Below are positions 47,089 through 59,047 of a stretch of DNA of 64,000 nt, piece after piece (positions within the stretch are counted from its first letter, which is position 1; every line of letters begins with the position of its first letter). This DNA comes from Manihot esculenta. Taxonomy: Eukaryota > Streptophyta > Magnoliopsida > Malpighiales > Euphorbiaceae. The position numbers and the translations under genes were made by a program. The DNA lies in NCBI RefSeq assembly GCF_001659605.2, contig NC_035170.2:13372502-13436501 (forward strand). The letters are read 5' to 3'. The notes beneath the pieces are model-generated. The model was not told the origin of the DNA. It saw only the letters and a program-made list of their open reading frames with translations, and did no database searches.

Positions 47089-47100
47089 GCTCTGATACCA
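47089..47100 (-). promoter_or_regulatory. Primer-binding site of minus-strand gypsy
   Basis: Read on the minus strand TGGTATCAGAGC lies five bases after the end of the 5' LTR and matches initiator Met tRNA. Confidence 0.9.
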
Positions 47101-47105
47101 CTAAA

Positions 47106-49460
47106 TGTAACACCCCCTACCCGGTTGTTTAATGAACTGAGCCGGAGACATTACATTCTATAAAAATTCTCTTATTTTTCCTTTATTTTATATCATGTAA
47201 ATCATGGGTTTTTTTTTTTTATAACCGAAAATTCGGCAGAGTTTCCTCTAAAATATGGACTTAATCCCACCTGTGAATAGTAATATCACACTTTTATCAA
47301 TTTCAACCTTAACCCCCAAACTCCTTTCACCATCAATACAATTCCAATCCAGATCAAACACTTCATAAACTATCTCATTAATCTCAACACAAGAATGTAT
47401 ACGAATAACCAATATTTACATCAACATTAAAATATTCAAATACATCTAATTCAAACCATATACACATTTATCTCTAAAACTTTATGTACATGCCATATTT
47501 CCACAATCAAGTTCATATAAAAATTTACAAAATATACCCCCAGGATAGTCAATGAAGTAACTCTGACTGGGTTGATGCAGATCTTGCTCTACTGTTCCTT
47601 GAATCTACAACCTGCGCGAGGAAAAATAAATTCCAAAGCGCTAAGCAATTTGCTTAGCGGTGCTCAACCCTTTTTTTTTTTTTATAGATAAAACATTTAA
47701 ATCAAAAGTCATTTAATAACAGTAATTCAAATAAATGACGAATAGCGATATAACAAATAATTTGAAATACTCTACATCATATTATTAATTCACATATATA
47801 TACATATTTTAATTTCATAATTTATATTTATTATTTTTCTGTTGGCCCCTATAAATTTAAATGGGACTGTTAAGTCAGATAAGGAAACTGTAACTGTAGG
47901 GCACAAAGTGCCAAATAACTGTATGGCTCAAAAGCCGATTCTATAACTGTAGGATACCTCATTGTATCCCAAAAATCAGTGTAACTGTAGTGCAGTACTG
48001 CAAGATCTGTATATGGCATGCCACACCCTTAAACTAACTCATAATTCCCATCAAACTTACTAGGGCCACACTTTAAATAATTTATACATTTAAACAGGGA
48101 CAAAAACGTTCAATACAGTGTCACAGTGTCACTGTCAATTATGCAACTATAATACTTTATCATTTTACAACACCACTTTAAAACCTTACTTTTAAACATT
48201 GTCATATCATATAATTCTATTAATTTAATACACCTACATCAATTATAAATTCACACTTTAATCCTTAATTAATTCATTATTATTCTTTTTAATTATTATT
48301 ATTTTTTTTTAATATTTTTTTTTACTTATTTATTTATCACAATATACTTTATTTCTTCTTTTTTTTTTCTTTGAATTTCTATTTGTATCTCACATTCTTA
48401 TTATTATTTTTAAACATCATATTTACACTATATCTCACTTTTCTTATTCCTTTAATTTCTATATATATATAGATTTTTTTTTTTCATCTAATCTAATACC
48501 TTTCTCTTTTTTTTTTTAAACTTCTTTCTTCTTCTTCTTTTCTTTTTTTTTTTTTTTTGTCACTATATCTAACCAAATTATTTTTTCTATCCAAGAATAT
48601 AAGTCATTTCATTTGTTCCATAACCTAATTTGTGATTAACTTTCATATTAATTTTAAAATTTTCTATCTATTAAATCTATTATTTATCAAACTTTTATTA
48701 TACAAATATAATTAATCTATTATTCACTTGGTCTACTTCTACTAGGATAGTAGAATTTTAAATAAAACCTAATTAACAAATTCTTGAATTGATTCAAATG
48801 GGGTTGAGCACAAACCTTAGAATTTCCAAAATTGTCTACAAGCTTTACTTCTCTACTCTTCCTTTTTTTTCCCTTTGGAACTTCCACTTTTCCTTTCCAC
48901 TTCTTCCTCATCAAAAAAATAAACCAATAAATCAAATTAATACAATATTTCTCATAAATATTCACATAAAATGATAAGAAATACTCCTACAACAAAAACC
49001 CCTAACATACCTTTAAATTCCAAACCCTTGGTTACTATTCACTCCCCCTCACCCTTTGAAATTTCTCTTTGATTCCCCTTCTTTTCTTCAAATTCTTCTT
49101 TCAAAATATGTTGGGAGAAGATGGAGAGTTGATTAGAGATGGAAATTTGAAGCAATTTTAGAGTAGAAAGAAAAGATGGAGGAAGAGGGGTTTATGCATG
49201 TTTACGGGGAAGGAGAAGAAAATGAATGGGAAAAATAAATTCCCTTCCTCTTCTAGTCTTTTCTCCTTTCTTCTTTTCTTTTCTTTCTTTTTTTTATTTA
49301 TTTCTTTATTTTTTTTTATTTGGTTGTGCCACTTGGCTTTAAATTAAAATTTAATTTATTATATATTTTTTTCTTTTCTTTTCTTCTTTTCTTTTCTTTT
49401 CTTTTTTTCTTTTTAATTCTTATTATTTATTTATTTTTAATGTATTTTTGGGATGTTACA
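47106..49460 (-). repeat. 5' LTR of minus-strand gypsy (2355 bp)
   Basis: It pairs with 39936-42305. The TGTAACACCCCCTACCCGG end lies toward the interior. The differences are scattered substitutions plus microsatellite length changes. Unlike the other LTRs in this window it has no TTCGGCCGCCGAA array. Confidence 0.95.
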
Positions 49461-49465
49461 ACTCC

Positions 49466-49850
49466 CACATCTGACATGCATGTATCTGGTTATGAAGAGT
49501 TGCTCCCCTTCAATGTTGGAAAGCATGGGAGTTGCTTCATATGTGTTGTTGACGTCTCCTTTATAATTTAGTTTGTTCGTATGCTTTGACTTTTGTGTAG
49601 AAGTTTCTTCTTCGATCTATTTCTAGTTGATAGTAAAGGCAATTTTCTTCCAAGCGATGAGGAGCGGCATGCGTTCAAAAGCTTAGTCGGACCTGTGTTT
49701 TGAGTCACTTGTGGGTGGATCTTTAAGGTTTTATTTTTATTTAGATTTTATTGTTTTGACCCTAAAGATCTTATTTATGGTGTAATTGGGGCTTGGCCTT
49801 TTTCATTCTATGAAATCTCTTACATCTTTAGAAAAAAAAAATTCATAAAA
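49466..49850 (+). mobile_element. Right half of retroposon-like sequence split by the gypsy element
   Basis: It continues 39510-39930 after the ACTCC duplication. It ends TAATTGGGGCTTGGCC..CATTCTATGAAATCTCTTAC followed by A9, which resembles a LINE 3' end. No coding motif or target duplication was found, so LINE origin is inferred from the 3' end alone. Confidence 0.45.
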
Positions 49851-51338
49851 TTACTTACCTACCCTCATTTGTCTTTTTTTTCTTGAGAAATCTGTCTTTT
49901 TTTTTTTTCTTGTCTATGTTATTGTGGTGAGATCTTACAACAAGTAGAATTGCTATTATTTATGTATTCTTATTTTTTTATTTCACTATAAAAAACATAT
50001 ATTGATAAATTAGGTGAATATTGTAATTATTTGAAAATTTTAATTCTACCTTTATTTATGAATTTTAATCATATACTATAAATTCAATTTATAAAATTAG
50101 AGTAAAATAGTAATTTTTAATATCATTCTTTTTCGGTTTTCAACTTGAAAACAGAAAAATAAATTTATTTTTTTTATTATTTTCCATCTTCTGCTTATCA
50201 AACACAAAAAGAAAACAAATGATGAAAAATAAAAACATTTTCCTTTCATTTTCATTTATCTTTTAAATTTTATTCAAACAAGACAAACCGCTAAATGATA
50301 TTTCATATATTTATGAAGATTTAAAACAAAAAAAAACTTTTACCTAAAAAATAAGTTTTATAGGACTTTAAAGCTTGTTATTATATAATTAGAGGATATT
50401 GGCATTAAAAATCTAAATCTTTGCAACTTTTTGTATTTTAATTTAAAATTTTATTTTTTGTTATAGTAAGGCAGAATTTGAAAATTTTTAATAATTTTAT
50501 CCAAATTTAAATTACAAATAGAGAAATATGTGCCAATAGTTGACGTGATATTATATATATATTTATTTAGATTTTTTTTTATTTTTTCAGTTTAGTTTCA
50601 AAAATTCAAAATAATCAAACCAAGTCAATTAGTTTTCAATAGACACTATTTTGTCCCTCCCAAATCCTACCAATTAAAACTTTTTTTATCCTCTTTCATC
50701 TTATTTTTAGCCTTTGTCCCTCCCAAATCCTATCAATTAAAACTTTTTTTATCCTCTTTCATCGTATTCTTAGCCTCCAACTGCTCCATCCTTCTTCTTC
50801 TTCTTTCTCTTTTGTCTTCTTGGTTGTACCTTTTTTTTGTAGCTTATATAGAAGATGAGGTCGACATTCATCTATTCTAGAGAAGACAACGTCTTTGTCT
50901 ATCTCCAAGAAAACTATATCCATGTCTTCTTCTTGACTATGTCTTCATCTCTATAGTCTCACTTGTGGTCAAGTTGCCTCTCCAATGGTTGCTTGTATAC
51001 AACAGTGTCGTGCTTCTATTTCGTCTTCAGTGGTCGTGAGTGTGCCAAAGTCTACGCCTCCCTAGCTATTGAGTTTTTCCTTTGATGGTTGTTGGTGTAC
51101 AATGACTAGGTTCCCTATTCATGGATGGTAAATTAGTTTATCTTTAGGAAACTGAATTTGCAGCATTTGTTAATTTGGAATGGATTTCTTAGTTGAATTT
51201 TATAGATTTTACGATTATCTTTTGGGTATTAGATAGTTGCTATTACACATTATTCTGATGGATTTTTTTTTTTGAAAGATATGTAGGCATTATTAATAAT
51301 CATACATTAATATTGACATGTTCCTATTCTTGCATTAT
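49851..51338. other. AT-rich intergenic sequence with a short tandem duplication
   Basis: No gene seen. 50650-50776 holds two copies of a 63-bp unit (TTTGTCCCTCCCAAATCCTA..). 50790-51120 is CT-rich and GC-richer but has no readable protein. Confidence 0.5.
50650..50776. repeat. 63-bp tandem duplication
   Basis: Two adjacent copies starting TTTGTCCCTCCC with about four differences. Confidence 0.8.
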
Positions 51339-51347
51339 TTTTCAAAA

Positions 51348-51482
51348 GGAAAAATTACTTTTTAGTCCTTGAAGTTTAACGTAATTAACACTTTTATCCC
51401 TCTATTTTGGCGACCCAATATTTAAGTTCCTCACTTTCTCTTCCGTCCGAATTCGTAGTCCTTTTGTCTAAAATGGCCGTTT
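51348..51482 (+). repeat. Left TIR of MULE
   Basis: GGAAAAATTACTTTTTAGTCC to AAAATGGCCGTTT. It is the reverse complement of 53696-53830 with scattered mismatches. Confidence 0.9.
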
Positions 51483-51799
51483 AGTCAAAGAGTCTAAGGT
51501 GAGGGGTGAAATTTTTTACCAAAAATACCCTTAATGAACTTGATAAAACCCCTCTCAACGTAAAATCCCTCCATCCTTCTTCTCCCTCATATCTTCTCTC
51601 TTCTTTTCAGCCATTATTGATTCTCCATTTTTTTTCTCTTTTTCATCTTTATTTTCACTCATATCTTTCTACTCTCTCATATATTTCTTTTTCCTTATAT
51701 CTTCTCTGTTTCCTTTCAGCCATTGTTGATTCTCTTTTTTTTTTTCTTATTTTCATCTTTCTTCTCCCTCACATCTTCTCTTTTCTTTCGGCGATTGTT

Positions 51800-52307
51800 A
51801 TGAATCATCACTGGGGAAGAATAATGTCAATATCAAGTGGGTCTGCAAGGTACTGGAATGGAAGATTGAAAAATGTGAACTACAGATGTGGCAAAAGGGT
51901 TGGGATAAGAATTTCTGAGTCAACTGAAAATCCTAATAAGCCATATTATTTTTGCAGAGATAATGTGTGTGGAAGTTTTTGTGGGTAGTGTGAACCTGTG
52001 AATCAAAGTTCAACTCCATCAAGTGGCAGTATTAATGTGGATGAGGGATGAAAAATTGAAAAAAGAAGACTTATAGAAGAAATGCTAGAGAAGGTAATAG
52101 AAGATATTGCAAAGATGAAGAATGATCTAAAGAAGATGGGTAATAGAAGATATTGCAAAGATGAAGAATGATCTGAAGAAGATGAAGGAAGAACAAAGAG
52201 GTATTACAGATGAGATTGCAAATATTGGGGGAATTATGTGCCAATTGAGAATAATTTATATTGTTTTGATTTTTATTGTAGTTGGAGTAACAATGAAAGT
52301 GATTTGA
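51800..52307 (+). pseudogene. GRF zinc-finger / coiled-coil / membrane-tail gene inside the MULE
   Basis: From ATG 51800 (MNHHWGRIMS) a GRF-type zinc finger follows: YRCGKRVGIRI, STENPNKPYYFC, CGSF. TAG at 51986 falls where the family has Trp. The frame then continues to a TGA (about 52048) and a helical segment (RRLIEEMLEKVIEDIAKMKN). A 46-bp tandem duplication (about 52093-52184) shifts the frame. The distal frame gives LKKMKEEQRGITDEIANIGG and a hydrophobic tail, IIYIVLIFIVVGVTMKVI, ending at TGA 52305-52307. The zinc finger, coiled coil and C-terminal membrane anchor match the plant family annotated as uncharacterized At4g04775-like (from memory). The function of that family is unknown. 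At least three lesions make it a pseudogene. Three CT-rich imperfect repeats with TTTCAGCCATT(A/G)TTGATTCTC precede it (51570-51800). Confidence 0.75.
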
Positions 52308-53324
52308 AATAATATGTACTAGGAATTTAGATAATAGAAACTATCTTTTTTTTGCTGTGAATATATATTTTAAATTTACAGTAGTACGATGGACTAAAAT
52401 ATTTGAATAATTAATTTTATGAGAACGTAAGTATTTGAAAAACTGAATATATGAGGATTATAGTGTTTGAATATTTAAATGTATGTGGACTATAGTGTTG
52501 TGAACTTTTAGTTAATTAAGTGACAGTATCCTTCACAGATGTATTATTTTGTTACAAAGTATTTTATCCCTATTCACATAAAAAAAATGTTATAAAAAAG
52601 TAGCCAACAAGAAATGTAAACGCATATATAGGATGTGAAAAAAACTGAATATTCATTCTTATAAAAGCTTGATCATTTGAATGATAACATGATCAAGTCC
52701 ATTACATTGCAAATGAAATTTTTTCCATTACATTACAAAATATATGCAAAAAACCTATCTAATTTCTTCAAAGTTGTCCAAAATAGCTTTACAATATCTG
52801 CATATCTGAAATGACCAGTATATATCTAAAATAGCTACACATCAATAGATCTCAAAATCTGCAAATAAAATCTGTAAAAAAAAAAAAAAACATCCAAAGC
52901 TGCACACTAATTATATCCAAAAAAATCACAATTTCATCCAATTTAGACTAAATTAAAACTCATCAAATCTGTCTAAAAAAATATGTTGCACATCTAATAT
53001 ATCCAACAAAAAACTCACAACCTGCACACCTGTCCACAAATTGTTCATTCTCTCCTCACGCCCTTCATATAATCAACAAATTGTATCTCTCATATTTATC
53101 CATTGCTATCTATAAAAATAAAATGGAAATTACAAAATTAATTCACAAATCATTAAACCCTCTAATCTTAACAGTAAACCCTAGAAAAATTAATAAATAA
53201 AAAATTAATTATTGTAACTCAAAAAATCTAAACAGTAAAGCAACAAATTTTTCTTCACCGTAAAACAAAAGGGATTTTCGTACTTTCGAAGAGGACTATG
53301 CTCCACCTTCGGAATATGGTGGGT

Positions 53325-53610
53325 TCAGTGCTTTTTGAGAAAATTAAGGAAATGAGAGACAATGAGACCACAGAGAGAGAAGTTTCGATAGAGAGAGACA
53401 AAGAGAGCACGAGAGAGAGAGACAATGGGACCACACAGAGAGAAGTTTAATAGAGAGAGAGACAGAGAGAGCGCGAGAGAGAGGGACAAGTTTCGATTGA
53501 GATAGAGGGGTTTAGTTTTGACAGAGAGAGAGAAATAAAGAGAGCGCGAGAGAAAGGGACAAAGCTGAAAGAGAGAGAAGTTCAGACAAAGACAAAGAGA
53601 GTGCAAGAGA
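53325..53610. repeat. GA-rich low-complexity tract next to the right TIR
   Basis: GAGAGAGA-type sequence with recurring words GGACCACA(C/G)AGAGAGAAGTTT and GAGAGCRCGAGAGAGA. On the minus strand it is a CT-rich tract like the one inside the left TIR, so it may be a leader or sub-terminal region. No protein is supported. Confidence 0.7.
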
Positions 53611-53695
53611 GAGGGAGAAGAAAGAAAATAGGGTTTCGTGATTTTAAAATAGAGAAACTTTTTGTGAGGGTTAATTTTGTCAATTCACGTGTTCC

Positions 53696-53830
53696 AAACG
53701 GTCATTTTGGACGGAAGGACTTCGAATTCAGACGGAAGAGAAAGTGAAGGACTTAAGTGTTAGGTCGCCAAAATAGAGGGATATAAGTGTTAATTACGTT
53801 AAATCTCAGGGATTAAAAAGTAATTTTTCC
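53696..53830 (-). repeat. Right TIR of MULE
   Basis: The reverse complement of the left TIR. It ends GTAATTTTTCC and is followed by the TTTTCAAAA duplication. Confidence 0.9.
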
Positions 53831-53839
53831 TTTTCAAAA

Positions 53840-55488
53840 TCTATTGGTGCCTTGATTGTGAATGGAGATTCGGTTGCAATGTGATTATGATAGAAAAAGT
53901 GTTTCAATTTTGGTTTTTCGGTTCCATTCGATTCAAAATCGAACCAACCGATTACACCATAATTTGAGTTATTTTTATAATATGGTGGCATGCTTTATGT
54001 ATTATTCTTATCTAATATGTAATGAGTCCTATAAAAAATAATAAAAAATACACATAGTATGACTTATCAACTGTTATTCGATCTCCATTTAAAATTTAAA
54101 TTTAGATAAAATCGCCAAAAAATTTTAAATTTTGTCTTATAGTGTGGAGACATAAGATTTTGAATTAAAACACTAAAAATTTGTAAAGATTTAGATTTTT
54201 AATATCAATATCTCTATAATTAATAATAGAAACTGAGCCAAGCCCCACCTTATAAAGTTAAATGATAAACTTTTTATATAACTTTTTAATCATATTTATT
54301 TTTAATATAAAATGAGGACATTGATTTTTATTAGAAAATAAAATCTTTAGTAATAATATACTATTTGAATTAAATACTAAGAAATGGTTTGAATTTCCAT
54401 TGGAAAAAATAAACCATTAATCATTAAAAATTATAAGGAAAATAAAATTATAATATTATAATAGTTTATTTATATGTTAATTTTAATATAAAAAAAAAGA
54501 AGTAAATACTATTGAAACAATTAAAAAATTAAATAAAAATTATAAAACAAAGAAAGCACAATGCAAATTGATCACACAAAAGCAATCATCTAAACTTAGT
54601 TCATAGTGGATCTAGCTAAATGGTCGCAGATAATTTTTACATAGGACTTCCAATATTATTTTATCTTGAATTCACATGAATTGAGTTTAAAAGACTGGTC
54701 ACAGTCCGAATTAAACCAATCAATTGATTTAGATTTCTGAATTAGCCAATTAATTCTGATTCCTGAACTGAAAATTTATATTAGAAAATGGTTACATACT
54801 CTCTTTTTTAAATCTAAATAAAAACCAATAGATTTAAATCGATAGACCAATTTAATTCTAATTTGATTTTGAATTTTTAAAATAAACTATATAATAAAAT
54901 TTGCACCACATAAAATTAATAATAAACAAGTTAATTATTAAATAATTAAGTTTGAGCGTATTTTTTTTCTTATTTATTAAATAATTAAGTTTGAGCTTAT
55001 TTTTTTCTTACTTATAAAAAATATTATTTTTTTTAAATGCAAAATAGTTAACGGTTTGTAATTTGAACTTAATCAGAAATAAAATCGTAAAAATCCGCAA
55101 TCATTAAAAATTGAGCCAATTCTGATTTAACCATAAATCAAATCTTCCGAAACCAACCCTTAGCCATGCCCATCACTCCCCAAAATTTTTTCTAATCCAA
55201 TAAATTGTATTTTTCTAAGTCTCCAAATTAAATTCCTAACATCCTTAATATTTGTCTAAATTTATAAACCGATCAAACTAGCTTATAAGATATAAAAGTT
55301 ATACAATATATTTGTTTATAATATTTTTTAAGAGGTAGCTTTTTATTTTTGATGCATATAAACACTAAATTTATAAGTTGATTTGATCAAATAAATTATC
55401 ATATTATCTTTATTTAATTTTAAAATTTTACCTTATATTTTATTTAATATCATTTTTAGTAATTTTAATTATAAGTGTACTTATAAAC
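53840..55488. other. AT-rich intergenic DNA, no gene seen
   Basis: Decayed AT-rich sequence with short repeated words (e.g. TTATTAAATAATTAAGTTTGAGC twice at about 54930-54995). No coding or structural feature is supported. Confidence 0.55.
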
Positions 55489-55500
55489 TAATTATTATCA

Positions 55501-56418
55501 GTTAAGTTTTCCTCTGTGATCCATTTGTGACTCGATACTCTCGTATTTTCCTCCTCCTTAAATCTAACTTTTTCTTTTCCCTTTTTCCTTTCCCCTTTCC
55601 TATGAAAGACGATCTGCGTCAAGTGCCTATTGATGAAAAAGAAGATGTTGTTGTCCCTGTTAAGAGCTCCAGAGATATTCCGATCGTCACTTATGATTTT
55701 TGTATAATAGGAATGTTTCTCACATACAATCCAATCAATTTTCAGAATATGCAAACCTATTTGGCAGATTTAGGGCATTCTTTAGAGGGGTATGTATTAT
55801 GAAATTAGAGGCAAAAAGATATCTGTTTCGATTTTTTAATAATATTGATTTTGAAAATATAGAGAATGAAGGCTCTTGGTTGTACAATCGATTTCTGCTT
55901 GTTTGGAAAGAGATACATACAAGGTAATGAAAATCCTCTCAATATCCCTCTAACTCATTCTGATTTTTGGGTTCTGATTAAAGACCTCTCTTCTTGTTAT
56001 TATTACCAGACGTTGGCTAAATTGGTTGGGGATTTTGTTGGCTACTATAAATATAGAGTATGATATGAAAAATGCTTCACCTGTGTCGCCGGAAACCTTT
56101 AATGATTTATACTCGAGAGATGAGAAAGAAGGAGGAGTATTTTTGCCAAATTGTCTTATGCAGAGGTTTAGACAGGTACTTGAGGAGCATTTTTGCCGAA
56201 TTATCCTATGTAGAGATTTGATTTTAAATGATTGTAAATCTTTGTTAGACTCTAGAACTGATATTTCTATTATATGGGTTCATCGTAATGCTACTCTAGC
56301 TACTCATACTTTGGCTGGAGAATCTATTAGGTATAATCGTCGCTCTGTTTGGAATGATATCTCTATTTGTTTGATGGAATTTTATTAATATAATCAGTAG
56401 TTTTGCTTTAAAAAAAAT
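55501..56418 (+). mobile_element. Internally deleted LINE with both ends and a 12-bp target duplication
   Basis: A perfect 12-bp repeat, TAATTATTATCA, flanks it (55489-55500 and 56419-56430). The 5' end has a CT-rich leader and an ORF1 start; the 3' end is the last part of RNase H, a short 3' UTR and an A-run (56410-56417). All of ORF2 except its C-terminus is missing. It is therefore not a 5'-truncated copy but a deletion derivative about 0.9 kb long. Confidence 0.88.
55602..56388 (+). pseudogene. LINE ORF1 (DUF4283) fused to RNase H tail
   Basis: ATG 55602 (MKDDLRQVPIDE) leads into the DUF4283-type domain of plant LINE ORF1: FCIIGMFLTYNPINFQNMQ, LEAKRYLFRFFNNIDFENIE, GSWLYNRFLLVWK, NPLNIPLTHSDFWVLIKDL and LAKLVGDFVGYY. 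These pieces lie in three frames, so several small indels are present. After 56060 the sequence reads into a typical LINE RNase H C-terminus: LILNDCKSLLDS, IIWVHRNATLATHTLAGES, SVWNDI, stopping at 56388. Both ORF ends survive but the middle does not. Confidence 0.82.
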
Positions 56419-56706
56419 TAATTATTATCAAATATATGAACCGTTTATTAGCCACTATAAGAATTTTAACCAAACACATAATTACTTAAAATTTTAAATG
56501 TTTATAAGGTTTAAATAATTTATAAGCAAACGGTGTTTATAAGCTAATTTTCATAACTTAAACCAAATACCCTTATGATCGAGCTTTTATTCTTCAAAGA
56601 ATTCATTTAAAACCGTACCATTATTTTAGGTCTAAGCTCTATAAGACGCAGAAATGCATCTTAATCAACTTAAAAGAAAAAGTTGAATCTTTTTTATATA
56701 AGAAAA

Positions 56707-57055
56707 GGGAAATTTACTATTTAGTCTTTAAATATTGCTATTATTAATAAATCAATCTCTTTTTTCAGAAATTTATCAAAACATTCTTATCTTTTTTTCC
56801 GTCAACGAAATAGTCGTTCTGTTTATTTTTATCGTTAAAAATATATAGCAAAAGATAAAATTATTTCTCTTTTTCTCTTTTTTTTTCATTCACTAAAAAA
56901 GAAGATGAGAGAAAATATAATAACGTTTTAATAAATTTGAAAAAATATAAGAACGTTTTAATAGATTTGAGGAAAGATAAGGATATTTTAAAAAAGGGCT
57001 GCCTTGTTAATAATGAAAATAGTCAGAAATTAAATAAGAGATTTTATTTGAGGAC
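56707..57055. repeat. Foldback / MITE-like element
   Basis: The left arm (GGGAAATTTACTATTTAGTC..ATTGCTATTATTAATAAATC) and the reverse complement of the right arm (..CTTATTTAATTTCTGACTATTTTCATTATTAACAAGGC) form an imperfect terminal inverted repeat of about 80 bp. Related sequence occurs at 60127-60650. No target duplication was recognised. Confidence 0.55.
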
Positions 57056-58480
57056 AAATGATTTTTCAATTAATTGAATATTAAAACTTTTTTTTAAAAA
57101 AATGTTAAAACTTAATTACGGCTATTCAAGATATTTGTGGTCACATTCTGTTAGAATTTAATTAAAACAATTATAAATAATTGTGAGAAAATAAATAAAT
57201 TGAATTGAATTTTTTTTTTTTTGAAGTCAAATTGAATTGAATTATTATAAAAAAATTTATTTTAAATAAAAGGTAAAAAAACACTTAATTTTATGGTTAT
57301 AGGCAAATTTACTTTAATAACATTTAATATTATAAGTATTTTTTTTTATAATATGCTGTGGTTTCAAATTGAAGGGTACTGAAGGTAAATTTCATGAGAA
57401 TTTTTATGATTATTTAGTCTAAAATATAGTAACTTTATTTTATTATAAAAATAAATTAAATTTTATGAAAATTATATATTTTTTATTATAAATTTATATA
57501 AAGTGATTTTTATTTTTGTAAAATAATCATCAATGAAAATTATGTATTAGTAATAAAAAAATATATTAAATTAATAACATTATTATTAATTAAAAATAAT
57601 ATTTCATTTTATTATTTATAAGAATTTATTATTGTTTTTATATTTTTAAATGTTAATATTATTTTATACTTTTATTATAATTTAAGAATTTTTCAAAATA
57701 ATTACTTTTCAGAAATTTATATCATTTCATATAAATTTATAAAATCTATAAGATAAATATTATAGATTTATTTTTTAAAATTATTTTGATTTCCATTAAT
57801 ATCATATGTTGTATATAATATATTAATTATGAAAATTAATTCACTTTATAAAAAATTTAAAGTAAAACATAAAATTTCTGTAAAATATGAATAGCTTACA
57901 TGAGAATATAATTGTTATATTATTTTAAACGAAATAATCATAGAACTCACCAATTTTTTTCATAAAATCTAAAACAAAAATTGATCATTCAGTCCATTCG
58001 TTTTTAAATTGAAAAGAATTAGGTAAATTAAAAATTAAATTTTTAATATTTATGAAAATCAAATCGAATTAATTTTGAATAAAAATTAAACTAAATCAAA
58101 TCGATCTGATTCGATTCGATTCAATTTAATTTGATTAATTGACTTTTTTAATAGATTTTTTATTTATTATATCTTATTTTCAAAATATTTCAACTTTTAA
58201 TTTTTTATATCATAAAAAATAATATATTATTATCACTAATTGGTTTAATTCATTTTTTTTATTTTTTCTGATTAAAACTGAACTGAACTAAAATAACTAA
58301 AATTTTTAAAATTTAAATTTAAATTTATCTAAATAAATAAAAAATTAAATTAGAATTTTAAATTAATTAAATTTAATTAATTTTTTTATTTAAATTGAAT
58401 ACTAATCAACCAATATTAGTTAGGTATGATCAATGACAGCAGATGGGACCCAAACCTCAATATTTGTATATTATACCATT

Positions 58481-58483
<3 letters not shown>

Positions 58484-58521
<38 letters not shown>
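58484..58521. repeat. (AT)n microsatellite
   Basis: About 19 dinucleotide repeats. Confidence 0.95.
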
Positions 58522-58524
<3 letters not shown>

Positions 58525-58891
58525 TATAAGTTATTTAAAATTATTTTATTCTTATATAGTTTTATAATTTTAAAAATTATCATAAGCTAAAGTACATAAT
58601 TATTAGAGACAATTTCCAAATAACATAATTTTATTTGAATATCTTAAATTCAGCATAGTGTTTTTTTTACTTTACAATATTAATTGATTAAGTGTGTGTA
58701 TATATATATAATATGATTTAAAATTATTTTTAAAAATATAATATATAGTGATTTCTTTTTTAAATGAAATATATAGTGATTTAAATTGTTTAATAATTGA
58801 AATATTTAAATGAGATAAAATTTTCGAATTATACAATATTTTTAAACGTATTTTACTATTTTTAGGAAATGCCAACAATTCCTTACCCCAT

Positions 58892-59047
58892 CATTCACAC
58901 ATAAAGATTCACACACTTATATTATTATTATTATTTTAAATCTATTACTTTAAATAATTTAATTATCAAAATTATTTAATTATTATTGAAATGAAGAAAT
59001 TAAAATAAGAAAAATAATTTAAGTACATGACACTCTATGTGGGGATA
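58892..59047. repeat. MITE-like element, copy 1
   Basis: Inverted arms: CACACATAAAGATTCACACACTTATATT on the left and, reverse-complemented, CCCCACATAGAGTGTCATGTACTTAAATT on the right. It is related to 63034-63202. An A-rich tract and the words GATGAAGGTG..CAGAGT follow both copies, so the repeated unit is longer than the MITE. Confidence 0.5.

Larger units (their letters stand above)
39936..49460 (-). mobile_element. Complete chromovirus-type Ty3/gypsy element, inactivated (9.5 kb)
   Basis: LTRs at 39936-42305 and 47106-49460 have TGTAACA/TGTTACA ends and differ at roughly 1-2% of positions by eye. The perfect target duplication ACTCC is at 39931-39935 and 49461-49465. On the minus strand the order is PBS, Gag, protease, RT, RNase H, integrase and a C-terminal chromodomain-like end, then a polypurine tract. 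The chromodomain and long LTRs suggest the Tekay/Del lineage. Three stops, one frameshift and an altered RT active site disable it. Confidence 0.95.
51348..53830 (+). mobile_element. Mutator-like element (Pack-MULE type) carrying a gene
   Basis: The terminal inverted repeats are about 135 bp (51348-51482 and 53696-53830), starting GGAAAAATTACTTTTTA and about 85-90% identical by eye. A perfect 9-bp target duplication, TTTTCAAAA, is at 51339-51347 and 53831-53839. Long TIRs plus 9-bp duplications are the hallmark of MULEs. No transposase is present, so it is non-autonomous. The interior holds a GRF-type zinc-finger gene remnant (51800-52307) and a GA-rich tract (53325-53610). TTTTCAAAA is itself nearly palindromic, which slightly weakens it as evidence. 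Confidence 0.9.
56431..58880. other. AT-rich intergenic DNA
   Basis: No gene. It contains one foldback element (56707-57055) and an (AT)n microsatellite (about 58484-58521). Much of the rest is diverged repeat DNA. Confidence 0.55.

Noticed and set aside
53325..53606. Ser/Leu-rich minus-strand frame next to the MULE TIR
   Set aside because: It is a translated GAGA low-complexity tract with no independent support.
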